Shown here piece after piece: positions 34,649-45,980 of a stretch of 64,000 nt of DNA. The notes beneath the pieces were generated by a model, which was not told the DNA's origin, did not search any database, and worked only from the letters and a program-made list of their open reading frames with translations. The position numbers and the translations under genes are program-made. The stretch comes from Prionace glauca (taxonomy: Eukaryota; Chordata; Chondrichthyes; Carcharhiniformes; Carcharhinidae), in assembly GCA_037974335.1 (NCBI GenBank), contig CM075760.1, positions 40,216,603 to 40,280,602 on the forward strand, read 5' to 3'. The stretch's first letter is position 1. Each line of letters opens with the position of its first letter.

Positions 34649-34948
34649 CGACACCGTCTGTGCCCACTCTGTATGGCCTGGTCTCCCCCTGTCAGCAACA
34701 GAACTCCGACGGCTCCATCACCTTCGGATGTTTGGCGATGGATTACCTTCCAGATGTCTCCAAAGTGACCTGGAAGAAAAATGGGCAAACGGTCCCCAGT
34801 GGGTTTAAGACTTACCCGTCAGTGAGAAACACGAAGGGAACCTACACCCTGAGCAGCCAGTTAACCATCAGCGACTCAGCGGGAGAATGTCCCAGAATCG
34901 ACTGTGAGGTTCGACACATGAGCACAGTCAAGAGCGTTGAAATGCGAT
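34649..34948 (+). CDS. IgM CH1 exon
   Basis: Acceptor ttcccag at 34642-34648; donor t|gtaagt at 34949; phase 1 on both sides. Encodes ATPSVPTLYGLVSPCQQQ..., the typical start of shark C-mu1. Ig-fold landmarks: Cys in 'ITFGCLAMDY', Trp in 'VTWKKNG', Cys in 'DCEVRH'. The N-terminal Cys in 'LVSPC' is in the position that usually bonds the light chain. An additional Cys occurs in 'AGECPRID', just before the second intradomain Cys; I do not know it as a standard feature. The first constant domain pairs with the light-chain constant domain. Confidence 0.96.
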
Positions 34949-35091
34949 GTAAGTGTTGTGGAGCTTGGGTAAAACAGAAACACTGTGGTTAACATGTAGG
35001 GCCTTGGTTATAATTCATTTAAATAGATGTGCACAATCCGGCCCTTTGGATTGGTCCAGTTAGTGACTATTGACTGCAAATGAGTTAGAAC

Positions 35092-35290
35092 ATAGAACAT
35101 TACAGCGCAGTACAGGCCCTTCGGCCCTCGATGTTGCGCCGACCAGTGGAACCAATCTCATGACCCTCTAACCTAAACTATTCCAATGTTATCCATATGC
35201 CTATCCACTGACCATTTGAACGCCCTTAAAGTTGGCGAGTCCACAACTGCTGCAAGCAGGGCATTCCACGCCCTTACTACCCTCTGTTGA
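35092..35290 (-). repeat. LINE-type fragment in the CH1-CH2 intron
   Basis: 'acatagaacattacagcgca', 'gcccttcggccctcgatgtt', 'accctctaacctaaactatt', 'gaacgcccttaaagttggcg' are blocks of a common non-LTR 3' region read in reverse. It fills half of the 404 bp intron. Confidence 0.65.
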
Positions 35291-35352
35291 CAAAAGTTTA
35301 ATTGATCCACATCTTCTGCAGGAAATGACTGATCTGTTTTTTTTTCCTCAAG

Positions 35353-35667
35353 TCCCTAAGCCTGAGATCCCTCCAACTGTTATCCTCACCGTGAGTTCCA
35401 GTGAAGAAATCTCACACAGGAAATTCGCAATCATCGTCTGTTCAATCATCGATTTCCAGCTAGGGTCAATGGAAGTGAGTTGGCTGAAGAATGGGGAACC
35501 CACGCATTCAGGAATTGTCACCTCTCCCCCCTGTGAAGTGAACGGGAACTTCTCGGCCAGCAGTCGGCTGACAGTCTCCGCTGGGGAATGGTTCAGCAAA
35601 GCGGTCTATACCTGCCAGGTCACTCATCAAGAATTCACTCAGAGTCTGAACATCAGCGCATCTCAGG
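35353..35667 (+). CDS. IgM CH2 exon
   Basis: Acceptor after a T-rich tract (ttcctcaag, 35344-35352), donor g|gtaaga at 35668, phase 1. Encodes [13 protein letters not shown]... with Cys in '[10 protein letters not shown]', Trp in 'VSWLKNGE' and Cys in 'YTCQVTHQ'. '[12 protein letters not shown]' contains an extra Cys (inter-chain candidate) and an N-glycosylation site (NFS); a second site is 'LNIS' near the end. The domain takes the place of a hinge in the IgM heavy chain. Confidence 0.96.
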
Positions 35668-35924
35668 GTAAGATACTCAAACACAGGACAACACTTATCA
35701 TTCTGATGTTAATCAGAATTAGGGATCTATTAAAGTTGGTACAAAGCATTGAACAACTTGTGAGTTATTGTCCTGTAGTTTGCTGCATTAGGACAATATC
35801 TCATTCAGAATTTCATCAGAAAAACAATTTTTTGTTATCCCTTCCTGAGATGTGCATTTATTTCCCAAACCTGAGGGCACTGAAGTGTCACTCCCGTTGC
35901 TGTGAATCTGGAGTCACATGCATG

Positions 35925-36145
35925 CCAGGCCAGATAAAGACAGCAGGTTGATTTTGGTAAGGAACATTTGTGAACTAGGAGGGGTTTTACAGCAATAGCT
36001 TCATGTGAACCATTTCAACTTTTAATTATAGATTTTTACAAAATTCAAATTTCATATTTGCAATGATGGGATTCGAATCTGTGTCCCCAGAGTCTTGCCC
36101 TAGGTTATAAGTCCATTGACAACACCATATACCACAGGCTCCCCT
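35925..36145 (-). repeat. SINE fragment, minus strand, in the CH2-CH3 intron
   Basis: 'ccaggccagataaagacagc', a degenerate B box in 'gatgggattcgaatctgtgt' and 'taagtccattgacaacacca' match the type at 12775-13075. Confidence 0.6.
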
Positions 36146-36583
36146 TAAAAGAGTGCCCCCTTTCGGTTTGAAGCAATATACTGAGTGAGGTGGCCTTGAT
36201 GTCAGCTTGTTCCTGAGACAGCTGGTAAAATTTGGAGAGACAGTAAGTGTGAGAATGTTTCACAGGTCACAGCATAGGGGTAAAATATTGGAAAGTGCAT
36301 CCACCCTATCTATAAACCAACGGTCAGTACTTTTTCCTTGAGTTCAGGATGGTGTGTTTGTTTGGGAATTCTCCAATTCTGATTCATGGAAATGTTACCG
36401 CTGCTCCAATATTTAATACAGGGAATGATTCCATACAGCAAGCTGGCTTCCCATTCGCCATGGAAGGTGAAAGGCGAGAGTTAGAGATTGATATATTGAA
36501 GGCGACTTTGTCTCCTTCAGGCTGAAGACTGCTGTCCTGCTTCTGAAGGGGAACTGGGGCTCATTTTCATTTCTCATTCACAG

Positions 36584-36892
36584 ATCCTCCCCTGTGCCTT
36601 GATACCACAGTGAAGATACAGCCACCACCAATAGAACAAGTCTTACTGGAGGCGACCGTGACCTTAACCTGCATCATTTCTCATGCTCCTGATGGAGTTA
36701 ACGTGTCCTGGATCCGAGACAGGAAGTATTTGAAATCAGAGATTGCCGAAAAGCCCGGAGCGGATCGTGACAGCGTGATCAGCAAATTAAACATCTCCAC
36801 ACAAGCCTGGCTGAGTGCGGCTGTGTTTGAGTGCGTGGTGAGCCATCAGGATCTGCCGACTCCTCTAAGAGCATCTATCCACAAGGAAACAG
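36584..36892 (+). CDS. IgM CH3 exon
   Basis: Acceptor ctcattcacag ending 36583, donor g|gtgagc at 36893, phase 1. Encodes [20 protein letters not shown]... with Cys in 'LTCIISHAP', Trp in 'NVSWIRD' and Cys in 'FECVVSHQD'. N-glycosylation sites NVS and NIS. 'LCLD' at the start supplies another Cys that could bridge heavy chains. Confidence 0.96.
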
Positions 36893-36919
36893 GTGAGCTG
36901 AGAGATTGAAGCAATACAT

Positions 36920-37510
36920 GTAGGGTCAACAGCAGGGTTCTGAGCAATGTGGAGGAACAGGGAGATCCTGGGGTTCATATCCACAGATCTCTGAAGATTG
37001 CCACTCAAGTGGATAGAGCCGTGAAGAAGGCTTAAAGTGTGTTAGTGTTTATTAACAGGGGGTTTGAGTTTAAGAGCCGTGGGGTTATACTGCAAGTGTA
37101 CAGGGCCTTGGTGAGACCACATTTGGAATATTGTGTGCAGTTCTAGTCACCTCACTATAAGAAGGATGTGGAAGCATTGGAGAGAGTGCAGAGGAGATTT
37201 ACCAGGATGCTGCCTGGTTTGGAGGGTAGATCTTATGAGGAAAGGTTGAGGGAGCTGGGGCTTTTGTCCTTAGAGCGAAGGAGAATGAGAGGCGAACTCT
37301 GCTGAACTAAACGACTCTGGGCCGATTGATATTTTTCTGGGGAGTTTGATGTGTTGATGAGTGAAAAGTGAACTGAAGGCGATGTTATTGGGTTTAGATT
37401 GAAGAAGAAGGGAGGAGCCTGATGTGGAGCATCAAAAACCAGAAAACCAAAAAGAAAAAGTAGATCACTTGGGCCGAATGGCCTGATTCTGTGCTGTAAA
37501 CTTTCTGAAT
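36920..37510 (+). mobile_element. CR1-like LINE fragment in the CH3-CH4 intron
   Basis: Decayed ORF2 C-terminus ('tggtgagaccacatttggaa', 'cagaggagatttaccaggat', 'cttatgaggaaaggttgagg') and a 3' end 'gggccgaatggcctgattct', then 'gtgctgtaaactttctg'. A different subfamily from the elements at 10365 and 29093. It lies wholly in the intron, so it does not disturb the coding exons. Confidence 0.8.
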
Positions 37511-37696
37511 CTTTCCACTCCGCCCCCTCCTGAGTTATTTGAGAAAACAATTGTGTTCACCTCTCCTCCAAGCTGCAAATCAAAAATGGGAAGAGTTAAA
37601 ATCAGAAGTGAAGCACATTTTCCTGATATCTCACCAGTGGTTTCATTGTCTCCAGAATTCTCCAGTTTATTGACATTTATTGTACATTTTCTGCAG

Positions 37697-38088
37697 ATCA
37701 AAATCCGCGGGAACCGGTCGTCTCTGTCCTCCTGCCCTCGGCAGAAGACGTCTCCGCTCAGAGTTTCGTCTCCCTCAGCTGCTTAGTGAGAGGTTTCTCC
37801 CCCCGAGAGATCTTCGTCAAGTGGACCGTCAACGACAAGCCGGTGAATCCCGGGAACTACAGGAACACCGAGGTGGTGGCGGAGAACGGCAATAGCTCCT
37901 TCTTCATGTACAGCCTGTTATCCATTGCAGCAGAGGAATGGTCCAGCGGTGCTTCTTACTCCTGTGTGGTGGGACATGAAGCCATCCCCTTGAAGATCAT
38001 CAACAGAACAGTTGACAAATCCAGCGGTAAACCCAGTTTTGTGAACATTTCCCTTGCACTGATGGACACGGTTAATTCATGTCAATGA
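37697..38088 (+). CDS. IgM CH4 exon with secretory tail
   Basis: Acceptor ttttctgcag ending 37696, phase 1. Encodes [13 protein letters not shown]... with Cys in '[11 protein letters not shown]', Trp in 'FVKWTVND' and Cys in 'YSCVVGHEA'. Without internal splicing it reads on through the tail [20 protein letters not shown] to the stop, the mu tailpiece with an NIS glycosylation site and the penultimate Cys used for polymer bonds. A donor at 38027 (agcg|gtaaac) inside the exon removes the tail and joins TM1 in frame. Sites NSS and NRT are also present. Best-conserved domain of the chain. Confidence 0.97.
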
Positions 38089-38115
38089 GAATCACTCACT
38101 TCCATTAAAAACTAC

Positions 38116-38130
38116 AATAAAAAGAATAAA
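38116..38130 (+). terminator. Poly(A) signals of secreted IgM
   Basis: Two AATAAA hexamers (38116-38121 and 38125-38130), 28 and 37 bases after the secretory stop. Confidence 0.8.
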
Positions 38131-39160
38131 AACATTTTCCTCTAACGATCAATGAAATACCCAATTGTTTAATTGGTTGTTTTTCAGTTTTACTTCCATA
38201 TCTTTGATTTTGAGTCAGATATTTTCATGTCTCGGACCCAACATTGTTGAACCAGTGCTCCCCGCGGAGGTAGACACTGGGTCAGGGATAGAGTAGAGCA
38301 CATCCATTACAGGATTCTGCAAAATATCTTCACTGACTTTCCTCCCACTAAGGGGAAAACACTCCGACATTTTTAACATGTCTGACACACAAACACAACA
38401 TTTAGATCTCTGTGTCCCTGTTTCTATCATTGACCACCTCTTTAAGCTGCTGCACCGCACCCACTGGGAACTGAAGTGAGGGTCACACACAAAAACATGG
38501 AGAAATATTCCCCCCATCGGATTGAAGGAGTGTGAAATTGTTAACATCCTGGATTCCCACTAACCCAGCAAAGAGAGGGGAGGAGCAGTAGTTAATCCAT
38601 GTCCCAAAACTTCCTCAATGAAAAGAGGAGGAATGTCATTATTTAATCCACTCACCTCCACCTCCTCTGTGGTTAGAACCATCAGGGACATTGTATCACC
38701 GGGTAAGGAGAGGGAAAGTCTGAGCTCACTCTCCTCCCCCTTCTGTGTTTGGAAGGGAACAGGTCTCTACTATAAGGACCCAGTTGCCAACAGTACAAAT
38801 TAGTTTCCGGTTTACTTGCTACAGATTTTGAAGTATCATTATCTTAATCATTGAAATCTATATATATACTAATGCAACATAATTTTAAAATGTCTCAACA
38901 CTCTTGTTCCTGTTAACCATGTGCTGGCATTGATTTCCCAGAATACAAATTTAAACAAGTCATAGATTCCTCCCCGGGTTTTAACTGCACTGTCCCTGAG
39001 CTCTCTGAGATACATCAATGAATTATTTCATTCTCTCTCCTGATATCACCGTGCTCCTCACATAAAATACATTGCTACAGCAAAACATTGAAAATTTGTT
39101 CCATTATTCGGGTTGTCTGGTTCATATTCACTTCACTATGGTCGGTGAAACTTGGAGCAA
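38131..39160 (+). other. CH4-TM1 intron, no gene
   Basis: No exon visible; intron between the secretory poly(A) site and the CA-rich tract. Confidence 0.5.
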
Positions 39161-40780
39161 CAGTTAAAAAAATACACACACTGATAATGCTGCCCAAAAC
39201 AGTCACAATTATACATACATACATAGGCGTACACACCCACACTCACACACACACTCACACACACACACTCACACACACATACACACACTCACACACACAT
39301 ACACATACACACACACATTCACACATACAGACACACTACACACTCACACACATACACACACACACACGCACACACAGAAACGTGGACACAATTGCACAAA
39401 TACACATACTCATACATATGCACACGAATACAGAATGTTAATATAACGCACAAACGCATACACATAGTCCCACACACAGAAATATAGACAGGCACATTCA
39501 AATACAGACACAGAATGTCACAAATACACAATACGCACAAATACATACACAACAAAAACACAGATACATTCATAAATACAAATGCACATACACGGATCAG
39601 AAGAACACACAATATACGCACAAACGAACTCAAACAAGCACGCTCCCTCGATACACTAATGGACTATACATATACAAACAAAAATGCGTGCATACACAAA
39701 TACTCTCTCTTTCTCTCTCGCTCTCTCTCTGACCCACACTCACCATGCACACACACACACACGCACACACATATACACGCACACATGCATGCACAAGGGG
39801 GCATACACCCACACCTGCACACACAGGCACGGACTTGTACAAGAAGGCACAAAACAAAACATGCACACAAATGATCAAATATGTACAAACGCCCGCAGAA
39901 ACACACACAAACACACAAGTACACACTTACCTAAACATACGTGACTAGCTACACGGACACAAACACAAACATGTACATGCATACACACAATACGGACAGA
40001 TAACATTTATGCAGGTCCAAAACATACACAAACAGATACACACACTCAAACAAATGCATGTCCTCACACGTTCACGCTGAAATGAATACAGATATAGAGA
40101 CCCACAATGTTATACACATTATCACTTATACAGGGAAATAGATATAACAATATTAACACACTGCATATAGAGGAACAGAGAGCAAAATATTTTCACACAA
40201 ACATGTGGATGCAAACATTCACATGTTCCTTCAGAACAGAACACCACAGCACACAATACTACACTTGGAAACACAGCCATACATTGACACATTGTTATAA
40301 ATAACTATCAACACGACTTCACATGCACTAATATGTCAACGGATATACACACAAACGCACGGAGGAACAGACACACACAGAAAGAGAAGGAAACATTACT
40401 CGAGTGACACAAATTAACACATTGAAACAGGCGGAAACACATGCACACGTTAAGAGTGGCATTAATAAATATACAGAGACTTCACACAATAATAGTCATA
40501 TATCCACAATGTCTGAAGAATAAATTATACACACAGACACACAACTACACAAATCAACAAACATAGGCAAATGAACATGTTCATTATCCCTCATACACAC
40601 AGATTAACTCAGGACCAAAAATTAATGCAGCTCAGGAAGTATTCACACACACACACACACACACACACAACAGACTCACAGACACACACACACACGCACT
40701 GACGCACACACACACACACACACACACAGACTCACAGACACACACACACACAGACGCGCGCACACACATACAATCTTTAA
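39161..40780 (+). repeat. Large (CA)n-rich tract in the CH4-TM1 intron
   Basis: About 1.6 kb of impure ACACAC/ATACAC DNA with purer runs at 39240-39375, 39745-39785 and 40646-40770. All open frames here are repeat products. It separates the secretory and membrane outputs. Confidence 0.9.
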
Positions 40781-41338
40781 TACAAACGGCAGGTGAATGA
40801 TGAAAGTAAAATTTAAATGTGAATTTGAATGGACATACACACCGATGACTATCCCAATTCTCAAAACACCGCCAAACACGTTGAGAAACTGAATTAAGCT
40901 CATGATTTACGAAACATTTCCACTGTAAATAAGCAAAGATTGGAAATTACATCCCAGATCTTCAATAGCAGCATTCACAGTTTACAGATCAGTCACCATC
41001 TGTGGAAACAATCATTGACAGGGGAATGTTCCTCCAGATCAGTCAGAACATTCTTCAATAAGGGTTAGTGGCAAATAGTTCAAAATGAACTGATTCTCAA
41101 GAAAACACCTTCAGTGCTTTCTGACATGGACTCTCCAAGGAATACCAATAAGGATCAGGTGTGAAGATAGTTATGGAGATCTGTTACTGAGTGTCCTGAA
41201 TTTAACAGGAGATATACATTGAAAATTAGACATGAGAATGAATGAACAGATTATAAAGGAGAACAGGGAAAAGAAAACAATGAGATTCCCTGGATAAATA
41301 AAGTAATCTAATTCCATTTCCTGGCCTCTGTCCCCTAG

Positions 41339-41466
41339 ACCCCACCGACCGCATCTGGATTGAAGACAGTGAGGATGATTACAGCAACATCTGGACAACC
41401 GCTTCCACATTCATCGTCCTGTTCTTCCTGAGCATTTTCTACAGCACTGCCGTCACTCTGGTGAAG
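41339..41466 (+). CDS. IgM membrane exon TM1
   Basis: Acceptor tcccctag ending 41338; donor g|gtgaga at 41467, phase 0. Joined to the internal CH4 donor, the G left from AGCG plus AC makes Asp. The acidic extracellular spacer [19 protein letters not shown] follows, then the transmembrane helix beginning [16 protein letters not shown] and ending TAVTLVK. The polar residues in the helix suit pairing with an Ig-alpha/beta-type signalling partner. It makes the B-cell receptor form of IgM. Confidence 0.95.
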
Positions 41467-41600
41467 GTGAGATGATTCAATTCGCTCACATTTCACACTG
41501 ACAGAATGGATTTGAAAAATCTCTCATTGTTTCACTGATTAAAAACATTAATGTCCCGCATCAGAAACATCTGCTTCAATATTGCCTCTTTATTTTACAG

Positions 41601-41609
41601 ATCAAATGA
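41601..41609 (+). CDS. IgM membrane exon TM2 (terminal residues)
   Basis: After acceptor ttttacag (41593-41600) the reading continues ATC AAA TGA, giving the short cytoplasmic end VKIK. The 3' UTR of the membrane mRNA follows to about 42.1 kb. Even if TM1 were not spliced, translation would stop after VKVR. Confidence 0.85.
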   Translation: MK

Positions 41610-42054
41610 TGGGTTGAATTTTGGACGCTGCAGATTTCCCTCAGCTGATTATAAAGATCTGTGTATGGCTCCAATACAGTATCTGCTCTCGGTGAATCTA
41701 TCAGTAAATTTCTCTCAGTTTATCATTCTGGATCTGTAACTGAGGCAACAATAGACATTATTTCAGTTTTCAGTGTGAAAAGTACGAGTTTTTTTGTTAT
41801 AATGTTATTGTGGTTAATAGTTTCCCCCCTAGTTTAAATTTCATGTATAAATAATTTCTCATTCCTTATTCACGTTTGTTAATTCCTCTTTCTATTAAGG
41901 ATCTGTATTCTCTTTTTGGTGTATGTAACAGATGTACAAATATTGACGGATTCTCTGTACATGTCTCCTGTTCTCAATGTGAACCTCGATCGCTATGTTC
42001 ACTTTCCTAACTTTAAAAAAACAATTTCACTGTAAAATATTCTCTGAATTTTTA

Positions 42055-42071
42055 AATAAACTTTGAATAAA
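42055..42071 (+). terminator. Poly(A) signals of membrane IgM
   Basis: Two AATAAA hexamers at 42055-42060 and 42066-42071, about 450 bases after the TM2 stop. Confidence 0.75.
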
Positions 42072-42349
42072 AATTTAACCATCCCTGTCTTGGCTTAATT
42101 CCGTTCTCCTAAACCCATCAACTCCGCTCCATTTCCCTATTACACGGTTCTCCCCCCACCTTTCCCAGACAAGCATGTCCCCTGCAGTCATGGGTGGGAT
42201 GTGGTTGAACTCAGGACCCTTTAGAGACAGAGTCACTGCGCCACCCAGTGACCCACTGGTGTAAAGACACCTTCATCTCTGCCTTTTTCTGATCAAATCC
42301 AGAGACAGAATGAGAGAAGAATGAGGAGAAACTCGCTGAATTCACTCAT

Positions 42350-42805
42350 AAACTGGTCTGTCATGGAGTTTAGAAGGATGAGGGGGGATGTTATAGAGAC
42401 GTATAAGATAATGAAAGGGATGGATAGGGTAGAGGGAGAGAGATTCTTCCCACTTAGAAAGGATAGCAGGACTAGAGAGCACAGCCTCAAGATAAGGGGG
42501 GGGGGGGGGAGAGGTATACTTTAGATCAGAGTTGAGGAGGAACTTCTTCACTCAAAGGGGTGGTGAATCTCTGGAATTCTCTGCCCATTGAAGTGGTGGA
42601 GGCTACCTCGTTGAATATATTTAAGACACGGGTAGATTTTGACAGACAAGGGAATTAAGGATTATGGGGAGAAAGCGGGAAAGTGGAACTGATCCACTTC
42701 AGATCAGCCATGATCTTATTGAATGGCGGGGCAGACTCGAAGGGCTAGATGGCCTACTCCTGCTCCTATTTCTCATGTTCCTTTCTTATGTCCTTATGGA
42801 GGACC
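42350..42805 (+). mobile_element. CR1-like LINE 3' fragment
   Basis: 'FRRMRGDVIETYKIMKGMDR' reading at 42366, the 3' UTR 'gatcagccatgatcttattg', and a tail of TTCTTATG-like repeats ending near 42800. Contains a G9 run at 42497. Confidence 0.85.
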
Positions 42806-43054
42806 AGCAGCATTTAAACTACCTTAACCTTGTCTGATTCCCCTTAGTCCGCCAGAAATGCGAAATGAATTTGCTCCGAATCTTCACTCCAGGGCATGTA
42901 GAAATATTGTGTTTCATGTGTTCAAGCAGGCACTAACTGACCGAACGTAAGGCAGAATGTAAAATCAGTGGACTGGATGCAGGAGGAAAACACGGGAATA
43001 ATTCCAGAGATCAGAAACTTCAGTGACGAATATATTTTGGAGAGTTTCGGACTA

Positions 43055-43450
43055 TTTCCTTGACAGAAAGTTGCTGATGTGACTTTAATGAGGCATTCAA
43101 AATCCTGAGGGGTCTTGACAGAGTAGATAGAGAGAAACTTTCAATAGCAGAAGGATTTTGACACAGAGGGCACGGGTTGAAGTAAATTGTTGAAGGAAAC
43201 ATGGAGACATCACGAAAAAACATTTTCAGACATTGAGTGATCCAGATCTGGAATGTCCTGTTTGAGAGTGTGATGCAGGCACAGCCAATTAATGGGTTCA
43301 AAATGGGATTGGATAATTGTCTGAAAATGAACTAAATGCGAGACTGTGGGGTACAGAGTGTTATTGGATGAATTGGTCCTTTAGAGGGCCAACGCACACA
43401 TGACGCTTCAAAATGGCCTTCTTCTCTGCTGTAAGTTCTCTATCAATGTT
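43055..43450 (+). mobile_element. Old LINE 3' fragment
   Basis: Diverged 3' portion ('aggggtcttgacagagtaga', 'gatctggaatgtcctg', 'atggccttcttctctgctgt'). Related to the element at 63300-63830. Confidence 0.65.
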
Positions 43451-43519
43451 GAAAGGGTAACAGTGGCATCGTGGTAATATCTCTGCCAGAGTAATTCCGA
43501 GGTAGGCAAATTTCTCAAC

Positions 43520-43850
43520 ATATATATTGATCCTGATAAATGCGAGGTGATGCATTTTGGAAGGAATAATGTAGAGGGGAGTTACATGATAAGTGGTAGA
43601 CCGGTTAAGAGTATAGAAATGCAGAGGGACCCGGGACTGCAAGTGCTCAAGTCTCTGAAGGTGGCAACACAGGTGGAGAAGGTTGCGAAGAAAGCTTACC
43701 GAATGCTAGCCTTTATATGAAGGTGTATATAGTATAAGGGCTGACATCTAATGCTGCAGTTGTACAGTACGTTGTTTAGACCGCATTTGGAGCACTGCGT
43801 CCAGTTCTGGTTACCTTACTACCGGAAGGACGTGGAGACCCTGCTGCTGT
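43520..43850 (+). mobile_element. CR1-like LINE, RT C-terminal fragment
   Basis: Begins exactly in the region where the 7620-9031 copy breaks off ('cctgataaatgcgaggtgat', 'cattttggaaggaataatgt') and continues into 'RDPGLQVLKSLKVATQVEK'-type sequence and '[10 protein letters not shown]'-like sequence. Same subfamily as 7620-9031. Broken by stops. Confidence 0.8.
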
Positions 43851-43929
43851 GACAATGCACCCCCTTGTTTAAACACTCTGCAATGCTGAGACTGGGGAGA
43901 GGAGTGAACAACAGGGCAGCATTGCAGCT

Positions 43930-44700
43930 TCTCTCCCCCCATTGAAACTGGGATTGTTGCTCCATCTGCTGCACCATCCCCACGACATCCACTGGGGGCA
44001 ATCTGGACAATGGGCTGCAGGCAGACCTCACTGCGCCTGCGCCAAAATCACACCCACCCACCGCCGGCGGCCGGCTGGCGTTGCCAGAGGAGACGGCGAC
44101 CCGAGCGCTGCACTCTGGGGGAATTCCCCTCCTGCACATGCGCCCAGACAGTTACATTTTAATCTTTTAATATTTTGAATCTTGATGATTATTATTCACA
44201 TCCTCACCCGTCAGATTTTCGGTTCCTTCTCCATTCGGGAAAATAGTTTCTGTTTTTATACCGTCTGTTTTTCAATCACATCCGCGCGGTGCGCTCTGGG
44301 AAAATACTACAGCACATGCGCGGTTCTGCCACCTGCCTCTTTATAAAAATATGTATTTAATTTAATTTAATTTATTTAATTTATTTAATCCCGCTCCGGG
44401 CGGGATTCCCGGTGGGAATTTCTCTCACTTTCTACATTTCTGAACCGTCGCTTTTTCCTCGACGGGGGGGAGGGGCTGAAGGTGACGTCACCTCAATATG
44501 GCGGCTGTCCGCCTCTCTGCAGGCCTCGGATTTTCCGCCAACGAGCAGCGGCAGGGCTGGAGCGGGCAAGAGGAGACACTGGGAGGATCAGCGCCCGGGC
44601 GTGTTACAGCGACCCCCGGTGGTCTGGAAGGGAAATAGCAGCAGCGCAGTCTCTGCCCAAAGGCTTCCCCAGTTCAGCTGCTCAGAGACACTGGGAACCT
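43930..44700. promoter_or_regulatory. CpG-island promoter-like region
   Basis: GC- and CpG-rich island in AT-rich DNA. It carries NRF1-like words (TGCGCCTGCGCC 44032, ACATGCGC at about 44136 and 44314), a palindromic kappa-B-type site GGGGAATTCCCC (44118-44129), GGGATTCCC at 44402, a perfect CRE TGACGTCA (44483-44490) and a YY1-type AATATGGCGGC (44495-44505). This looks like a housekeeping promoter firing to the right from about 44.5 kb. The 129-codon and 91-codon open frames downstream have no recognisable domain, and no complete gene can be assigned. An (AATTT)n tract lies at 44350-44391. Confidence 0.6.
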
Positions 44701-45029
44701 CTTCAACTGGAAACTTCAGCTTCTCACATTCATCCCCTGTGTTCAGTCATTGTTTAATAGACAACCTCTATACTAAATCAGAAACAACTTGTTCACATTA
44801 AAGGGGATGGGAATCTGAACCATTTTGCTCAAAAGGCTCTGCTTGCTTTGAAATTTCAATTGAAATGTTCAAGATGAGAATTTATAGATACAAGTCATGT
44901 TGTATGTGGAACGCTCATGATGCCACAATAAGATCAGTACAGACACCTCACAGGGTTGTGTGAGTGGAGAAGATGTCAGAGATGAAGTGGCTAAATATAG
45001 AGCTACAGGGTCTGAGGCTCAGTTTGGAT

Positions 45030-45330
45030 AAAGAAAAATGGCAGTACAAAGAACAGAGAAAATTACAGCCCAAGATCATACCATTCGGCCCTTCAAACCT
45101 TCACTGACCATGTTGTCCGACTTAACTAAAACCCCCTATCCTTCCGGGACCATATCCCTCTATTCCCATCCTATTTATGTATTTGTCAAGTGATGTAAAA
45201 GTCACAACTGCATCCGCTTCTACTATCTCTCCCCGGCAGCGAGTTCCAGGAACCCCCTACTCTCTGTGCAAACAATCTGCCATGTCCATCTCCTTTAAAC
45301 CTTGCCCCTCGCACCTTAAAGCATGCCTTC
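45030..45330 (-). repeat. LINE-type 3' fragment, minus strand
   Basis: 'ttacagcccaagatcatacc', 'cattcggcccttcaaacctt', 'ctctccccggcagcgagttc' belong to the same non-LTR family as 35092-35290. Confidence 0.65.
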
Positions 45331-45339
45331 ATCGGCCGG

Positions 45340-45760
45340 GGCATTTTGTTCCTGAACATTATCTGAATCACGATGTTACGCCCATAGTATCTTCGCTCTG
45401 GCCTCGGCCTCAAATGCTTTGTGTCAAATAAGAAATGATAAATTGTTTGATGCAATGCCAGAAAAGAAACTTCCCTATTTTGACACCTGCACATATCAGC
45501 AAGTCATCCAGTCTACAAGACAATTTAATAGGTTTAGGTGCAGACTAACATAGTTAATCACCATCTGAAACATGCTAGGGTGAGGGAAGTCTATGATTTC
45601 AGTTTGGTGCTGAATATTATCAGAATCTCGATGTTACAGTCATATTATCTTTGCTCTGACCTCACCTTGAACTGCTTTCTCCAAAATCAGAAATGCTGAA
45701 TTTTATGAAAATATTTACAAAATAGTGTAAATTCTCTAAGACATGTTGAATTCTGTCCAA
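45340..45760 (+). repeat. Two copies of a tRNA-cluster repeat
   Basis: 'ctgaa.attatc.gaat' and 'cacgatgttac' recur at about 45352 and 45615, and a third copy lies at 51940-52190 ('aacattatctgaacctcggt'). All three also share 'ggtgcagact.a.a..gtt' and 'tcaccatctgaaa' blocks. Local repeat; function unknown. Confidence 0.6.
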
Positions 45761-45980
45761 AATGTATTTGAGTTTAGCATTTATTTAATATCCTAATCTT
45801 ATTAAATTATTGTTTTCAAGGAAAAAAACTTAAAATAGTCGGTTGCTCTTCATTAGCAATTTCCTAACATTACTTTCTCCAGAGAAGCTGAAAATATGCT
45901 TGCCAGCATTTGTCTGAATACGTATAAAGCGATTAAATACCTTTTTCATCGAAAGTAACAAGGAATTTGTGAACACCTTT

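Noticed and set aside
39088-39948. Several His/Thr-rich open frames
   Set aside because: Translation of the CA repeat on both strands.
44412-44801. 129-codon open frame in the CpG island
   Set aside because: GC-rich first-exon or UTR composition; no domain. Kept only as promoter evidence.
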